A stretch of 61,197 nucleotides of DNA from an uncultured Bacteroidota bacterium (GTDB lineage: Bacteria; Bacteroidota; Bacteroidia; UKL13-3), in NCBI GenBank assembly GCA_903883965.1, contig CAISCU010000004.1, positions 1 through 61,197 on the forward strand, given 5' to 3'. Every line of letters begins with the position of its first letter. Position 1 is the first letter of the stretch. The position numbers and the translations under genes are program-made. The notes below the pieces were generated by a model that was not told where the DNA came from, did not search any database, and saw only the letters and a list, made by a program, of their open reading frames with translations. Below, in pieces: positions 42,199 through 53,574 of the stretch.

Positions 42199-44034
42199 AT
42201 GAGGTACATTTTTACAATTGCCATGTTATTTCTAAACATGCTCGCAAGTGATGCACAGAATTTTAATTTCAGAGGGCATAAACCGGTTGCTAAAACTTCA
42301 GCTGAAAAGCAACTAACATTGAATCGCAAACAACAAGGTGGTTTTCAATCATTGGGTAAATCTTTTCCAACAGATATTGTATTGCCTGGTGAATTTGAAG
42401 AATCTCAAGCAGTCGCTATTTCGTGGTCGTTTGAATACGACAACAATGGAAATGTAATTGGTGCAGATACAACAAGTAGCTATGGTTTTGTATCGGCTCA
42501 ATTGGCTTATTACATTCAAGAAGAATGTAAAGTGTATATCAGAGTCAATGCAGCAGCTGATACCATTGCCGTTAAAGCTTTCATGAACAGTTTAGAAGCG
42601 CCACTTACCAATTATGAATTTATTGTTTCTGCTGGTGAAGATTGGTGGACCCGTGATTATGGACCCATGGCATTTTATTACAACAATTTAGACTCTATTG
42701 GCTTTGCAGATATGAAATATTATGATGGTCGTGACAATGACAATTTGTTTCCTGGGGTATTGGCTAACAGAATGAATTTACCCAATTTTGTAAGCCCTCT
42801 AAATGCTGAAGGAGGTAATTTAATGACGGATGGTTTTGGTAAAATGGTTTACAGCGATATCATAGGCCAAGCTAACAAAGATGCATTGGGTTGGACATTT
42901 ACAAAAACAGAAGAAACGCTTAAAAATATATTTGGTACGCAAGAATTAATTGAACTAAAAGCCTTACAGTGCGATGGCGGAACGGGCCATATTGATTTGT
43001 ACACCAAATTTATAGATGAACAAACTTTATTGGTAGCACAATATCCAAATGAAGTGACTGCTCAAGACAAACAAATCATAGAAGACAATTACCAAGCCTT
43101 AACCAATTTAAAATCTACTTATAACAGGCCATTTAGAATTATTAGGGTAGAACACCCAACCAATGATTCCGGAACTTACACAGACATTACATGCGACCAA
43201 ATTAACAACGATGCCCGAAATTTCATCAATGGTATAACGCTAAACAATTCTTTTATTTTCCCTGATTATTACGATGGGTATTCTGGTAACAAAGAACAAG
43301 ATGACAGGGTAATTGCATTTCTAGAGAAAACAATGCCTGGATATAAAATCATACCAATTGATAGCCGCGACTTGTCTCCACTTGGAGGAGCAATACATTG
43401 TATAACCATGCAAATTCCTGCAGCTAATCCTCTCAGAATTTGGCATCCATCGGTAGATGGCATTCAGCCCAATTTGCCTAAATACCACATTGTAGCCAAA
43501 GTAACTACACCAAGTGGAACCCAAACCGTCAACTGTATTTGGAAAAAAAATAAAGGTAGCTGGAACACAGTTACATTGTCGGATTCTGCTGGATTTTGGA
43601 TTGGCGATATTACAAATCCAGGCATACAAGGAACAGATTATATTGAATATTATATTGAAGCAACTTCAACAAATGGCAAAAAAGGAACTAAGCCTTATAC
43701 TGCAGGAAACGGTGGGTATTTTAAGTTGAAATTGATGGAAATAACGGGTGTTGAAGATTCATACGTAACTAGAAAAAATCATTTGTTTACAGCTTATCCT
43801 AACCCTGCCAATGGCATTGTAAACATCAACTACCAATTGGTTCAGGACGCCAAAGTAAAATTGAGCATTTTTGATTACAATGGGAAAGAAATTTGGAGTC
43901 AAGAAACAAGCAATGTGCCTGCAGGTTTGCATACCCAAACAATATCTGTAGAACAAATCCCATCAGGGTTATACCTCTATTCTATTCAAATAGATAACCA
44001 AACCAGGTTAACTAAAAAGATGAGAATCGAATAA
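42199..44034 (+). CDS. Secreted agmatine/peptidylarginine deiminase-family protein with T9SS type A sorting domain
   Basis: A 611-residue exported protein. The ATG at 42199 is chosen because it directly opens the signal peptide (MRYIFTIAMLFLNML); a TTG eight codons upstream would extend it. The catalytic domain (~55-420) of the PAD_porph/agmatine deiminase family carries D153 (WWTRDYGP), NAEGGNLM, H264 and D266 (GTGHIDLY) and Cys401 (GGAIHC). An Ig-like domain (~430-530) and a T9SS type A domain (AYPNPANG to IPSGLYLYSIQ) follow. The same order (signal, deiminase, Ig-like, sorting domain) is that of Porphyromonas gingivalis PPAD, which citrullinates proteins. Whether this one acts on proteins is inferred. 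An intrinsic terminator follows. Confidence 0.85.
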   Translation: MRYIFTIAMLFLNMLASDAQNFNFRGHKPVAKTSAEKQLTLNRKQQGGFQSLGKSFPTDIVLPGEFEESQAVAISWSFEYDNNGNVIGADTTSSYGFVSAQLAYYIQEECKVYIRVNAAADTIAVKAFMNSLEAPLTNYEFIVSAGEDWWTRDYGPMAFYYNNLDSIGFADMKYYDGRDNDNLFPGVLANRMNLPNFVSPLNAEGGNLMTDGFGKMVYSDIIGQANKDALGWTFTKTEETLKNIFGTQELIELKALQCDGGTGHIDLYTKFIDEQTLLVAQYPNEVTAQDKQIIEDNYQALTNLKSTYNRPFRIIRVEHPTNDSGTYTDITCDQINNDARNFINGITLNNSFIFPDYYDGYSGNKEQDDRVIAFLEKTMPGYKIIPIDSRDLSPLGGAIHCITMQIPAANPLRIWHPSVDGIQPNLPKYHIVAKVTTPSGTQTVNCIWKKNKGSWNTVTLSDSAGFWIGDITNPGIQGTDYIEYYIEATSTNGKKGTKPYTAGNGGYFKLKLMEITGVEDSYVTRKNHLFTAYPNPANGIVNINYQLVQDAKVKLSIFDYNGKEIWSQETSNVPAGLHTQTISVEQIPSGLYLYSIQIDNQTRLTKKMRIE

Positions 44035-44054
44035 AGATATTTTTTTTGAAACAA

Positions 44055-44495
44055 CTAAGAAGTATGGTCCATTACGATGTACCATACTTTTTTTATTTTC
44101 TTAAAGTGTAAAGTGAAATATCCACCTTTCTCGGTATTGTCTCCTTTAATTTTCCAAGATCCAACTACCAATGCATCATTTTTAGAAAGCAGGTCAATTG
44201 CTTTAATTTCAAAGCTTAGTCCTCCCATACTGCTAGCTGTTGGGTAACTTTTTAGGTAGTTGTTTTTTATGTTTTCCCAACCATAAGTAATGCCATTTTT
44301 ACTCACAAAACGCAGGTCTGGACTGTTCCAGTAATATTTCATAAAACCTTCAATATTTTGCTGATTCCAAGCAAATACTTGTTGTTGTAATATGCCTTTT
44401 ATGGCAGCTTTGTCTGGATGGTGATCGTGTTGGGCCTGGACATTCAAAAGCCCAATAGTGCAGATAACAAGTAATATGAATAGGAACTTTTTCAT
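44055..44495 (-). CDS. SnoaL/DUF4440-like exported protein
   Basis: A 146-residue protein with a signal peptide (1-21, ending VQA) and an NTF2-like alpha+beta-barrel domain. Typical stretches are FAWNQQNIEGFMKYYWNSPDLRFVSKNGITYGWENIKNNYLKSYP and a final VGSWKIKGDNTEKGGYFTLHFKKIKKVWYIVMDHTS. The family covers small isomerases, ligand binders and assembly factors, so no reaction can be given. It is monocistronic; its 3' end contains the terminator of the convergent gene. Confidence 0.8.
   Translation of the reverse strand: MKKFLFILLVICTIGLLNVQAQHDHHPDKAAIKGILQQQVFAWNQQNIEGFMKYYWNSPDLRFVSKNGITYGWENIKNNYLKSYPTASSMGGLSFEIKAIDLLSKNDALVVGSWKIKGDNTEKGGYFTLHFKKIKKVWYIVMDHTS
44060..44096 (+). terminator. 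Intrinsic terminator for the secreted deiminase gene
   Basis: AAGTATGGT (44060-44068), 12-base loop, ACCATACTT (44081-44089) followed by a T-run. It lies inside the last codons of the convergent SnoaL-like gene. Confidence 0.75.
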
Positions 44496-44534
44496 ATGTT
44501 TATTTTTTAGTGAAACTACAAAAAAAATAATTCA

Positions 44535-44566
44535 TTTGAACTAAGACCAAGGTTTGAATACCTTTG
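44535..44566 (+). promoter_or_regulatory. lysA promoter (TTTG-N20-TACCTTTG)
   Basis: TTTG at 44535-44538, 20-base spacer, TACCTTTG at 44559-44566: a full match to the Bacteroidota promoter pattern. The lysA ATG is only 5 bases downstream, so the mRNA is probably leaderless. Confidence 0.75.
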
Positions 44567-44571
44567 CGGCT

Positions 44572-45783
44572 ATGATTTTAGATAAAGATTTACTTTCAAT
44601 CGTTGAAGAGTTTGGTGCCCCTGTTTATGTATACGATGCAAATACCATTGCTGCGCAATACACCCGTTTAAAAAATGCATTCAATCCAATTGATGTTAAA
44701 ATTAAATACGCATGTAAAGCGCTCAATAATTCAGCCATATTGAAACTTCTAAAATCAATGGGGAGTGGTTTAGATACAGTTTCTATCAATGAAGTAAAAT
44801 TGGGTTTACATGCTGGGTTTTTACCGCATGAAATTATTTTTACCCCAAATTGTGTCAGTATTGAAGAAATTCAAGAAGCCGTTTCCTTAGGTGTACATAT
44901 CAATATTGATAACATTTCAATTTTGGAACAATTTGGTGCTATTTATGGCAATTCTGTTCCTTGTTGTATTCGTCTTAATCCGCATATTTTGGCTGGTGGA
45001 AACAATAAAATTTCAACGGGTCATATCGATTCAAAATTTGGTATCTCTGTTTATCAATTGAGACATGTTTTAAGGATAGTAGAAAGTCAAAAAATAAAAG
45101 TCAATGGCTTACATATGCATACTGGATCCGATATTTTAGATGCTGGCGTTTTTTTACAAGGTGCAGAAATTTTGTTAGATGCGGCTGTCCAGTTCAAAGA
45201 TTTAACATTTATTGATTTTGGCTCAGGATTCAAAGTTGCATACAAAGTTGGAGACATTACAACCGATATTGAAGAATTGGGTCAATCTATTGCTATAAGG
45301 TTCTTAGAATTTTGTAAAGAATATGGCAGAGACTTAGAGTTATGGTTTGAGCCGGGTAAATTTTTAGTGAGTGAGGCGGGTGTTTTTTTAGCCAAAGTAA
45401 ATGTCTTAAAACAAACAACTGCTACTGTATTTGCAGGAGTTGATAGTGGGTTAAATCATTTAATCAGGCCAATGTTATACGATTCTTATCACCACATTCT
45501 AAATATATCTAATCCAACTGGAAAAGAAAGAATATATACAGTTGTTGGCTATATCTGTGAAACCGACACTTTTGGGTGGGATAGAAAAATTAATGAAATC
45601 AGAGAGGGCGATATTTTATGTTTTAAAAATGCAGGTGCTTATGGTTTTACAATGAGCAGCAACTACAATGCAAGATACAGACCAGCGGAGGTATTGATAT
45701 ACAAAGGCGAAGCCAAATTGATTAGAAGGAGAGAAAACTTTGAAGATTTACTTCGCAATGAAGTTCAAATAGAATTAAACTAA
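44572..45783 (+). CDS. lysA: Diaminopimelate decarboxylase
   Basis: A 403-residue fold-III PLP decarboxylase forming lysine from meso-diaminopimelate. Lys49 in KYACKALNN is the PLP lysine; further motifs are GLHMHTGSD, FIDFGSGFKV, WFEPGKFLVSEAG, YICETDTFGW (the Cys-Glu-x-Asp substrate motif) and the family-diagnostic AGAYGFTMSSNYNARYRPAEVL. The ATG at 44572 is preferred over a TTG at 44554, which would fall within the promoter. It is monocistronic and convergent with the gliding-motility-type protein gene. Confidence 0.95.
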   Translation: MILDKDLLSIVEEFGAPVYVYDANTIAAQYTRLKNAFNPIDVKIKYACKALNNSAILKLLKSMGSGLDTVSINEVKLGLHAGFLPHEIIFTPNCVSIEEIQEAVSLGVHINIDNISILEQFGAIYGNSVPCCIRLNPHILAGGNNKISTGHIDSKFGISVYQLRHVLRIVESQKIKVNGLHMHTGSDILDAGVFLQGAEILLDAAVQFKDLTFIDFGSGFKVAYKVGDITTDIEELGQSIAIRFLEFCKEYGRDLELWFEPGKFLVSEAGVFLAKVNVLKQTTATVFAGVDSGLNHLIRPMLYDSYHHILNISNPTGKERIYTVVGYICETDTFGWDRKINEIREGDILCFKNAGAYGFTMSSNYNARYRPAEVLIYKGEAKLIRRRENFEDLLRNEVQIELN

Positions 45784-45789
45784 ACTCAA

Positions 45790-48210
45790 CTACCTTACTA
45801 AAGTAACAGATCCTCTGTAATTGAATTCTTTCCCATTTACACCTTTTGCGTATATATGGTAAAAATAGACACCTTCAGCACATTGACTGCCGTTGTAATT
45901 GCCATCCCAACCTTTGGTTTCTGATGGGTCTGTTGTTTCAAATACCAATTGTCCCCAACGGTTAAATATTTCCATTTTAAATGATTTTATACCAATGGTT
46001 TTGGCATAAAAATAATCATTGTACTCATCTGTATTTGGCGAGAAAACATTTGGTATGATTAATGATGGTTTATCGGATACTTTGATGCTTTTAGACACGG
46101 TATCTATACAACCATACCCATTCCGAACTGTTAACAATGTTCGGTATTCTCCCTCTGTTAAATATACTGCTCTAGGATCTTTCAATTGACTGGTATCTGA
46201 ATTGCCAAATTCCCAATGGTAAGATGTGGCGTCTTTACCTGTAAATTTAAATTGTACAGAATCTAGCGAAATAGGTTCTAATGGTTCAAAATCAAAATTA
46301 GCAGTAGGTTTTGGGTTTACCAGAATATGTATGCTTGAACTGTCAGTACAAATGCCATTGGCAATGGTATAAACTAATTTAAAACTGCCTACACTGTCTG
46401 GAAAGAACTTAAGTAGGTTCAGTTTTACTCCTGAAAATATACCTCCTGTTTGCAAAACTTGAATAGCAACAGCAGGGTCGCCCAAACACAAAATACTGTC
46501 ACTCATTGTGAATTTTGAATTTGGTCTCTTCAATACATGCAATTTTTGAGAAGTAGAATCAACACAACCTTTGTTGTTTAAAATATAAGTAAAAGTGAAC
46601 AAGCCAGAATCAATAGATTGGAATACATTTCCACTGAAGGGAGTTCCTTTCCAAATACCACCTTTTTGAATGGGATTGATTTGTACCTGTTGGTCGTTAC
46701 AAATTTCGTTGCTGCTCAAAGTAAATTGGGAATTAGGAAACCCATTTACTCTAATTTGATGCACCATAGAATCAACACATCCGGCTTCGTTGATGAGGTA
46801 TTTGATAGTAAACAAGCCAGTATCTGTAGGGTTAAATTGATTGCCAGGTTGTTGAATGGGTGCTCCAGAAAAAATACCATTGTTTTGAATTGGGTTCATG
46901 GCAATTGGATTGGCTCCTTTACACACACTAAATTGATCAGGATTAAAGTTGGCATTGGGTCCAAAAATACGCACACGAATACTGTCAGCAATTGAACCAC
47001 AAGAATTGCTTTGTTTTACTTTAAACCAAAATAGTCCATTGTCAAGGGTTTTGTTGGGCTGGTAAATGGCATTTAATGCTGTAGAATCGGTAAATTTACC
47101 TTTTCCTGTTGTGGTCCAAATGACAGGGTTCGATGTACTTGAATTGGCAGCTATTTGTAATGGGGTGTATTTACACCAAACCGTATCGGTAGAGGAAATT
47201 GAAAGCGTTCCAATTGTGGCATTCACGTCAAAAATTACAGAATCTTTATAGTCTCCACAATTCAATTTTGCAACTAAGTAAAGCTTACATTTTCCGATGA
47301 AATTAGTTGCCAAAGTAAAGGTGGTTGACAGATTTAGGGAGTCTGCAAATTTACCTGATAACAGGTTGTCACTTTTCCAATAATAACAACTACTTCCATT
47401 GTATGTGCCATTTAAGTTGACGGTACTGCCTGAACAATATACAGGTAATACTGAACCCGCATCAATTGTTTGAATTGGAATAGGAATTTTGCAACCAGGA
47501 TTGGTATAAGTTGCCGTTCCATTAAAAGTGTAATTAACAGTTGCGCCATCTTCTGGACCTTTAACAAGGTTTTGGTCTAGTAATTTGTTGGCATCATAAG
47601 AAACCGTATCGCTACAAGAAGGGCCAAGCAATACAAATTTTCTCAATTCTGTAGTTGTTTTGTAATTTACAAAATGCCCAGCTTGATTGTCGTTTGGGTC
47701 GGCACTTTGAAAAATCACATATAAAGAATCTTGCAAACTGCTAAAATCTTGTGCTGTTGGATTAAATGCTGTACTGGTAATAATTAATAAATTGGCACCT
47801 GCTGGAATATAATCTGTTTTATTTTTAGGTATCAAAACCCCACAATTTCCTTTTGCTTTGATTCGTTTATTGATGGTATCTACTTTTACTAAAGTGGACG
47901 AAGTTAAATTGGCCCAGCCAAAGAATGGATTGGTTGAAGATCCTGTTCCCCAGTTAACAGTTATGCCAGGATTACAAGGGCCGGGCGCCAAAGTAGACAT
48001 CAGTAGTGGATTTGGCCCAATTTTAATCCGGATCATTTCATTCTTACCTTCGTTACTGCCATCACAAGCATCAACCAAAATACCCATTATTTCGAAGCAT
48101 TTTGAAGGCACAGTGCCAGGACCACTTGCATTGGTGCATGGTTGTGCAAAAGCTATTTTGCTGAAACAACCAATAATTAAAAACAATAATATCCGCGTTT
48201 TGCTACTCAT
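45790..48210 (-). CDS. T9SS type B surface protein (gliding-motility-associated C-terminal domain)
   Basis: An 806-residue exported protein with a signal peptide (1-22) and an N-terminal lamin-tail-like part (CFEIMGILVDACDGSNEGKNEMIRI). Several Ig-like/SprB-like repeats follow (~240-640), each containing a Cys, GCVDS and a GTF/GIFSG strand, then a PKD domain (~645-715, YHWEFGNSDTSQLKDPRAVY, VRNGYGCIDTVS). The C-terminal ~85 residues are the CHU_C sorting domain: IPNVFSPNTDEYNDYFY, IFNRWGQLVFETTD, GWDGNYNG, GVYFYHIYAKG, YRGSVTLVR. Such proteins are exported by T9SS and bound to the cell surface; the ligand is unknown. Confidence 0.9.
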   Translation of the reverse strand: MSSKTRILLFLIIGCFSKIAFAQPCTNASGPGTVPSKCFEIMGILVDACDGSNEGKNEMIRIKIGPNPLLMSTLAPGPCNPGITVNWGTGSSTNPFFGWANLTSSTLVKVDTINKRIKAKGNCGVLIPKNKTDYIPAGANLLIITSTAFNPTAQDFSSLQDSLYVIFQSADPNDNQAGHFVNYKTTTELRKFVLLGPSCSDTVSYDANKLLDQNLVKGPEDGATVNYTFNGTATYTNPGCKIPIPIQTIDAGSVLPVYCSGSTVNLNGTYNGSSCYYWKSDNLLSGKFADSLNLSTTFTLATNFIGKCKLYLVAKLNCGDYKDSVIFDVNATIGTLSISSTDTVWCKYTPLQIAANSSTSNPVIWTTTGKGKFTDSTALNAIYQPNKTLDNGLFWFKVKQSNSCGSIADSIRVRIFGPNANFNPDQFSVCKGANPIAMNPIQNNGIFSGAPIQQPGNQFNPTDTGLFTIKYLINEAGCVDSMVHQIRVNGFPNSQFTLSSNEICNDQQVQINPIQKGGIWKGTPFSGNVFQSIDSGLFTFTYILNNKGCVDSTSQKLHVLKRPNSKFTMSDSILCLGDPAVAIQVLQTGGIFSGVKLNLLKFFPDSVGSFKLVYTIANGICTDSSSIHILVNPKPTANFDFEPLEPISLDSVQFKFTGKDATSYHWEFGNSDTSQLKDPRAVYLTEGEYRTLLTVRNGYGCIDTVSKSIKVSDKPSLIIPNVFSPNTDEYNDYFYAKTIGIKSFKMEIFNRWGQLVFETTDPSETKGWDGNYNGSQCAEGVYFYHIYAKGVNGKEFNYRGSVTLVR

Positions 48211-48299
48211 TCATTCAAATCATTCACTACGAAATAAATGAAATAATAGCAAAAAAGATGTTGTTTTTGCATTTAAAACAAAAACTTGATAAAGGTCAA

Positions 48300-49940
<1,641 letters not shown>

Positions 49941-50021
49941 TTAGGTCAATTCTCTGAATAATCTGAATTGGATTCTATGATCGGCTGATTTTCGTGAACT
50001 TCAAACAATTTCTTAAATGGG

Positions 50022-50681
50022 CTATTGATGTTGAGGATAGTAAAACTGTTGTTTGAATTCAGGATATTTTTCAAGGTCATGTTGAACTTGAATTTCAATT
50101 GACCATACCGTCTTTTTAGCCAATGAAATAGCCAGTTGTTTGAGATGTGTATCGTCTAAAATAACATAGAAATTTTTATTGTTGTAGGTAATGGTGTTTT
50201 GTGAAGGCGTTTTTGCCCATTCGGGTATTGGCTCCCCAATGGCATTGTTTAAAGGTATCATATGAGAAACTAGGCTGTCAGAACTGATTAAAAATTGCGA
50301 ATGATAGCCTTTTAAAATGCCGCCAATACTTGCCTTTAATGCAATAGCATATTGATTATTAGAAGTGTCAATCATTTCCAAGTTAAATGCAATTGCTGGT
50401 TTATTCAATACATAACAAATGAGGGTATTAGACACTGATTTTGTGTTGATTTTTTTTTCTTTAAATTGTTTTTTTACTTCATTTAAATAATACCAATCAA
50501 ATAAGTCAATTTGTTTGTTGTTGAACTGGAAGCCTTCAATGAAACTTTGTTGGGTGTAATTTAAATTGGAGTCTATGATTTGAATACAAACTTTGCCAAA
50601 AGAAGGTTTAAAAACTTGGCATGATGAGACAGTTAAAACCAATAAATATAAGGGAATCAAATATGAAATGGCTTTTTTCAA
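50022..50681 (-). CDS. Hypothetical lipoprotein
   Basis: A 219-residue protein with a lipoprotein signal: KKAISYLIPLYLLVLTVSSC, the lipid Cys at 21. No domain is recognised in the rest; it contains a Ser/Thr/Asn-rich strand pattern and ends HDLEKYPEFKQQFYYPQHQ. It stands alone between the ABC-F gene (105-base gap) and thrS, divergent from thrS. It is probably in the periplasm or outer membrane. Confidence 0.72.
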   Translation of the reverse strand: MKKAISYLIPLYLLVLTVSSCQVFKPSFGKVCIQIIDSNLNYTQQSFIEGFQFNNKQIDLFDWYYLNEVKKQFKEKKINTKSVSNTLICYVLNKPAIAFNLEMIDTSNNQYAIALKASIGGILKGYHSQFLISSDSLVSHMIPLNNAIGEPIPEWAKTPSQNTITYNNKNFYVILDDTHLKQLAISLAKKTVWSIEIQVQHDLEKYPEFKQQFYYPQHQ

Positions 50682-50792
50682 TGGATGTTTTGTATAGATT
50701 GATATTTACAAAAATAGGACCTTGATTGAACAACAGTCATTTTGTACTAAATTTTATTTTTCTGTTTCACTAGTAACATGTATTTTGCGGCT

Positions 50793-52718
50793 ATGATTAA
50801 TATAACATTACCAGATGGGTCCGTTCGTTCGTATGAGCGGGGCATTACCGGACTGGAGATTGCAAAGTCAATCAGCGAAGGATTGGCAAGAAATGTGCTT
50901 GCTGCAAAAATCAATGGAGAAGTATGGGATCTAGCTCGTCCTATTCATACTGATGCGAACCTCCAGTTATTAACCTGGTCAGACAAAGATGGTAAATCAA
51001 CTTTTTGGCACAGTTCAGCCCATTTGATGGCTGAAGCCTTAGAGTCATTGTATCCCGGAGTTAAATTTGGAATTGGACCAGCAGTAGACAACGGATACTA
51101 CTATGATGTTGATTTCAATGGACAAGCTTTTTCAGTTGAGGATCTCAAAAAAATTGAGGACAAAATGCTGGAATTGGCTAAGACTAACAGCAACTTTACC
51201 CGCAAAGAAGTGAGTAAATCAGATGCCATTGCCTATTTCACCGAGAAAGGTGATGAATACAAATTGGAACTCTTACAAGACCTTCAAGATGGAAACATTA
51301 CCTTTTACGAACAAGGAAAATTTGTAGATTTATGTAAAGGTCCACATATTCCAAATACTGGATTCATTAAGGCAATTAAGTTAATGAGTGTTGCTGGAGC
51401 CTATTGGAGAGGCGACGAAAAAAACAAGCAATTGACGCGTATTTACGGGATCACTTTTCCAAAGAAATCTGAATTGGAAGAATACCTTGTAATGCTTGAA
51501 GAGGCCAAAAAGCGTGACCACAGAAAGTTAGGAAAAGAACTCGAAATTTTTACATTTGATGATGATGTAGGTCCAGGTTTGCCTTTGTGGTTGCCAAATG
51601 GAGCTGCAATCATAGAATTGTTGGAAGGCTTTGCTAAAAAAACAGAAGAAGATGCTGGGTATGTAAGGGTAAAAACCCCACACATTGCCAAAGAAAGCAT
51701 GTATATCAAGAGTGGACACTTGCCTTATTACAAAGAAAGCATGTTTCCACCAATGGAAATGGACGGAGATACCTATTACCTGAAAGCCATGAATTGTCCG
51801 CATCACCATAAGATATTTGCGGCTACTCCAAAATCTTACAGAGATTTACCTTTGAGGTATGCTGAATATGGTACTTGTTACCGTTACGAACAAAGTGGCG
51901 AACTCTTTGGTTTGATGCGTGTACGTTCTTTGCAAATGAATGATGCACACATTTATTGTACCGAAGCTCAGTTTGAAGAAGAATTCAAGAGTGTCAATAA
52001 TTTGTATTTAAAATATTTCAAGGTATTTGGCATTGATAACTATGTCATGCGTTTTTCTAAGCATGACCCACAAAAATTGGGACAGAAATACATCAATTCA
52101 CCTGAACTTTGGTTAAAAACCGAAGATATGGTTCGTAAGGTGCTTCAGAACTTAGGCGTTAATTTCATAGAAGTAGAAGATGAAGCCGCATTTTACGGAC
52201 CTAAAATTGATATTCAAATTTACAGCGCAATAGGCAGAGAATTTACGTTGGCAACCAATCAGGTAGATTTTGCCCAAGCCGAACGCTTTGATTTGAGCTT
52301 CAACAATGAGAAAAACGAGAAAGAAAGGCCGCTAATAATTCACAGGGCTCCATTGAGTACCCATGAAAGGTTTATTGGATTTTTGTTAGAACACTATGCC
52401 GGAAATCTTCCAGTTTGGTTGTCGCCAAAACAAGTTTCAGTACTCCCAATTAGCGATAAGTATGTTCCTTATGCTCAAAAACTTGCAGAAATTCTAAAAA
52501 AATCCGATATTCGCGCCCTCTATGATGATAGAAACGAGAAAATTGGCAAGAAAATTCGTGATGCAGAAATGAAAAAAATCCCTTACATGTTAGTTGTAGG
52601 AGAGCAAGAAATGCAAAACGAAACAGTTTCTGTAAGAAAACACGGAACTGGTGATATTGGAACCCTTTCAATCGCTTCATTCATCGAACAGATCAAACAA
52701 GAATCAACCATTAACTAA
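50793..52718 (+). CDS. thrS: Threonyl-tRNA synthetase
   Basis: A 641-residue class II synthetase, the standard bacterial length. The N-terminal TGS domain begins [10 protein letters not shown]; the editing domain has [11 protein letters not shown] and [12 protein letters not shown] with its zinc-type ligands; the catalytic core has MNCPHHH (the Cys of the zinc site), [15 protein letters not shown] (motif 2) and [11 protein letters not shown] (motif 3); the anticodon-binding domain is C-terminal ([27 protein letters not shown]). The ATG at 50793 is chosen, since the preceding MYFAA overlaps a -7-like box. It heads thrS-infC-rpmI-rplT. The leader is short, and no T-box or tRNA-like operator is visible. 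Confidence 0.95.
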   Translation: MINITLPDGSVRSYERGITGLEIAKSISEGLARNVLAAKINGEVWDLARPIHTDANLQLLTWSDKDGKSTFWHSSAHLMAEALESLYPGVKFGIGPAVDNGYYYDVDFNGQAFSVEDLKKIEDKMLELAKTNSNFTRKEVSKSDAIAYFTEKGDEYKLELLQDLQDGNITFYEQGKFVDLCKGPHIPNTGFIKAIKLMSVAGAYWRGDEKNKQLTRIYGITFPKKSELEEYLVMLEEAKKRDHRKLGKELEIFTFDDDVGPGLPLWLPNGAAIIELLEGFAKKTEEDAGYVRVKTPHIAKESMYIKSGHLPYYKESMFPPMEMDGDTYYLKAMNCPHHHKIFAATPKSYRDLPLRYAEYGTCYRYEQSGELFGLMRVRSLQMNDAHIYCTEAQFEEEFKSVNNLYLKYFKVFGIDNYVMRFSKHDPQKLGQKYINSPELWLKTEDMVRKVLQNLGVNFIEVEDEAAFYGPKIDIQIYSAIGREFTLATNQVDFAQAERFDLSFNNEKNEKERPLIIHRAPLSTHERFIGFLLEHYAGNLPVWLSPKQVSVLPISDKYVPYAQKLAEILKKSDIRALYDDRNEKIGKKIRDAEMKKIPYMLVVGEQEMQNETVSVRKHGTGDIGTLSIASFIEQIKQESTIN

Positions 52719-52725
52719 AAAATAT

Positions 52726-53319
52726 TTGGCAGCACCAGTTACACCAGGCGGAGGCTCACAGCCCGGACAAAGACCAATGTACAACAGAGGTAGAAGAAGT
52801 CTAGAGCCCGAGCACAAAATCAACAACCGAATTCAGGCTTCACAAGTTCGATTGGTAGGAGAGAACATTACAGTTGGCGTTTATTCGTTGGCTGAAGCCT
52901 TAAAAATTGCAGATGCACAAGAACTGGATTTGGTAGAAATTTCACCAAATGCAGACCCACCAGTGTGTAGGGTCGTTGATTACAAAAAGTTCCTTTACGA
53001 ACAGAAAAAAAAGAAGAAGGAGCAAAAAGCGAATCAAGCCAAACAAGATGTAAAAGAAATCAGGTTTGGTCCCAATACAGATGAGCATGATTTTGAATTC
53101 AAATTGAAACATGCCGAAAACTTTATTCAAGAAGGACACAAGGTTAGAGCTTATGTGTTTTTCAAAGGAAGAGCAATTGTTTACAAAGAAAGAGGAGAGG
53201 TCCTTTTGTTACAATTGGCTCAAAAGTTGCAAGAAATTGCAAAAGTAGAACAGTTACCTAGACTAGAAGGCAAAAAAATGTTTTTAATGCTCAGTCCAAA
53301 AGGTAAAGTAACCAAGTAA
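52726..53319 (+). CDS. infC: Translation initiation factor IF-3
   Basis: A 197-residue IF-3 that keeps 30S subunits free and checks start-codon pairing. The N-domain runs [33 protein letters not shown] and the [18 protein letters not shown] linker; the C-domain runs [25 protein letters not shown] to [17 protein letters not shown]. The start is not an ATG: TTG at 52726, 7 bases after the thrS stop, is best placed; the first in-frame ATG (52777) would remove a Gly/Pro-rich tail only. Non-standard starts are typical of infC, where IF-3 limits its own translation. Confidence 0.9.
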   Translation: MAAPVTPGGGSQPGQRPMYNRGRRSLEPEHKINNRIQASQVRLVGENITVGVYSLAEALKIADAQELDLVEISPNADPPVCRVVDYKKFLYEQKKKKKEQKANQAKQDVKEIRFGPNTDEHDFEFKLKHAENFIQEGHKVRAYVFFKGRAIVYKERGEVLLLQLAQKLQEIAKVEQLPRLEGKKMFLMLSPKGKVTK

Positions 53320-53358
53320 AAAGCCGTTAATCACTATAAAAAAGGAGAAATCAAGAAG

Positions 53359-53559
53359 ATGCCAAAGGTAAAAACAAACAAAGCTGCAGCAAAACGTTTT
53401 AAAGTTACCCCTAGTGGTAAAATTAAAAGAGCGCAAGCTTACAAAAACCACATCTTGACCAAGAAAACCACCAAGCAAAAGCGTGCACTTGCCAAATTGG
53501 TAACTGTATCTGATGCTGACATGGGGTTGGTTAAGAACTTGTTAGGAATCGGCAAGTAA
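53359..53559 (+). CDS. rpmI: 50S ribosomal protein L35
   Basis: A 66-residue basic protein ([27 protein letters not shown]), full length for L35. An unusually clear Shine-Dalgarno-like AAAGGAG precedes the ATG by about 11 bases, notable because most genes here have none. It follows infC after 39 bases in the translation operon. Confidence 0.95.
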   Translation: MPKVKTNKAAAKRFKVTPSGKIKRAQAYKNHILTKKTTKQKRALAKLVTVSDADMGLVKNLLGIGK

Positions 53560-53560
53560 A

Positions 53561-53574
53561 TCAACGAAAGTTGA
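53561..53574 (+). other. Small GAAA-tetraloop hairpin between rpmI and rplT
   Basis: TCAAC-GAAA-GTTGA (53561-53574) forms a 5-bp stem closed by a GNRA tetraloop at the start of the 112-base rpmI-rplT spacer. It could be part of an L20 autoregulatory site or an mRNA-processing feature; nothing else clear lies in the spacer. Confidence 0.35.

Noticed and set aside
46618-46995. 125-residue open frame opposite the T9SS type B gene
   Set aside because: Antisense to repeated Ig-like domains; no start context, promoter or recognisable domain.
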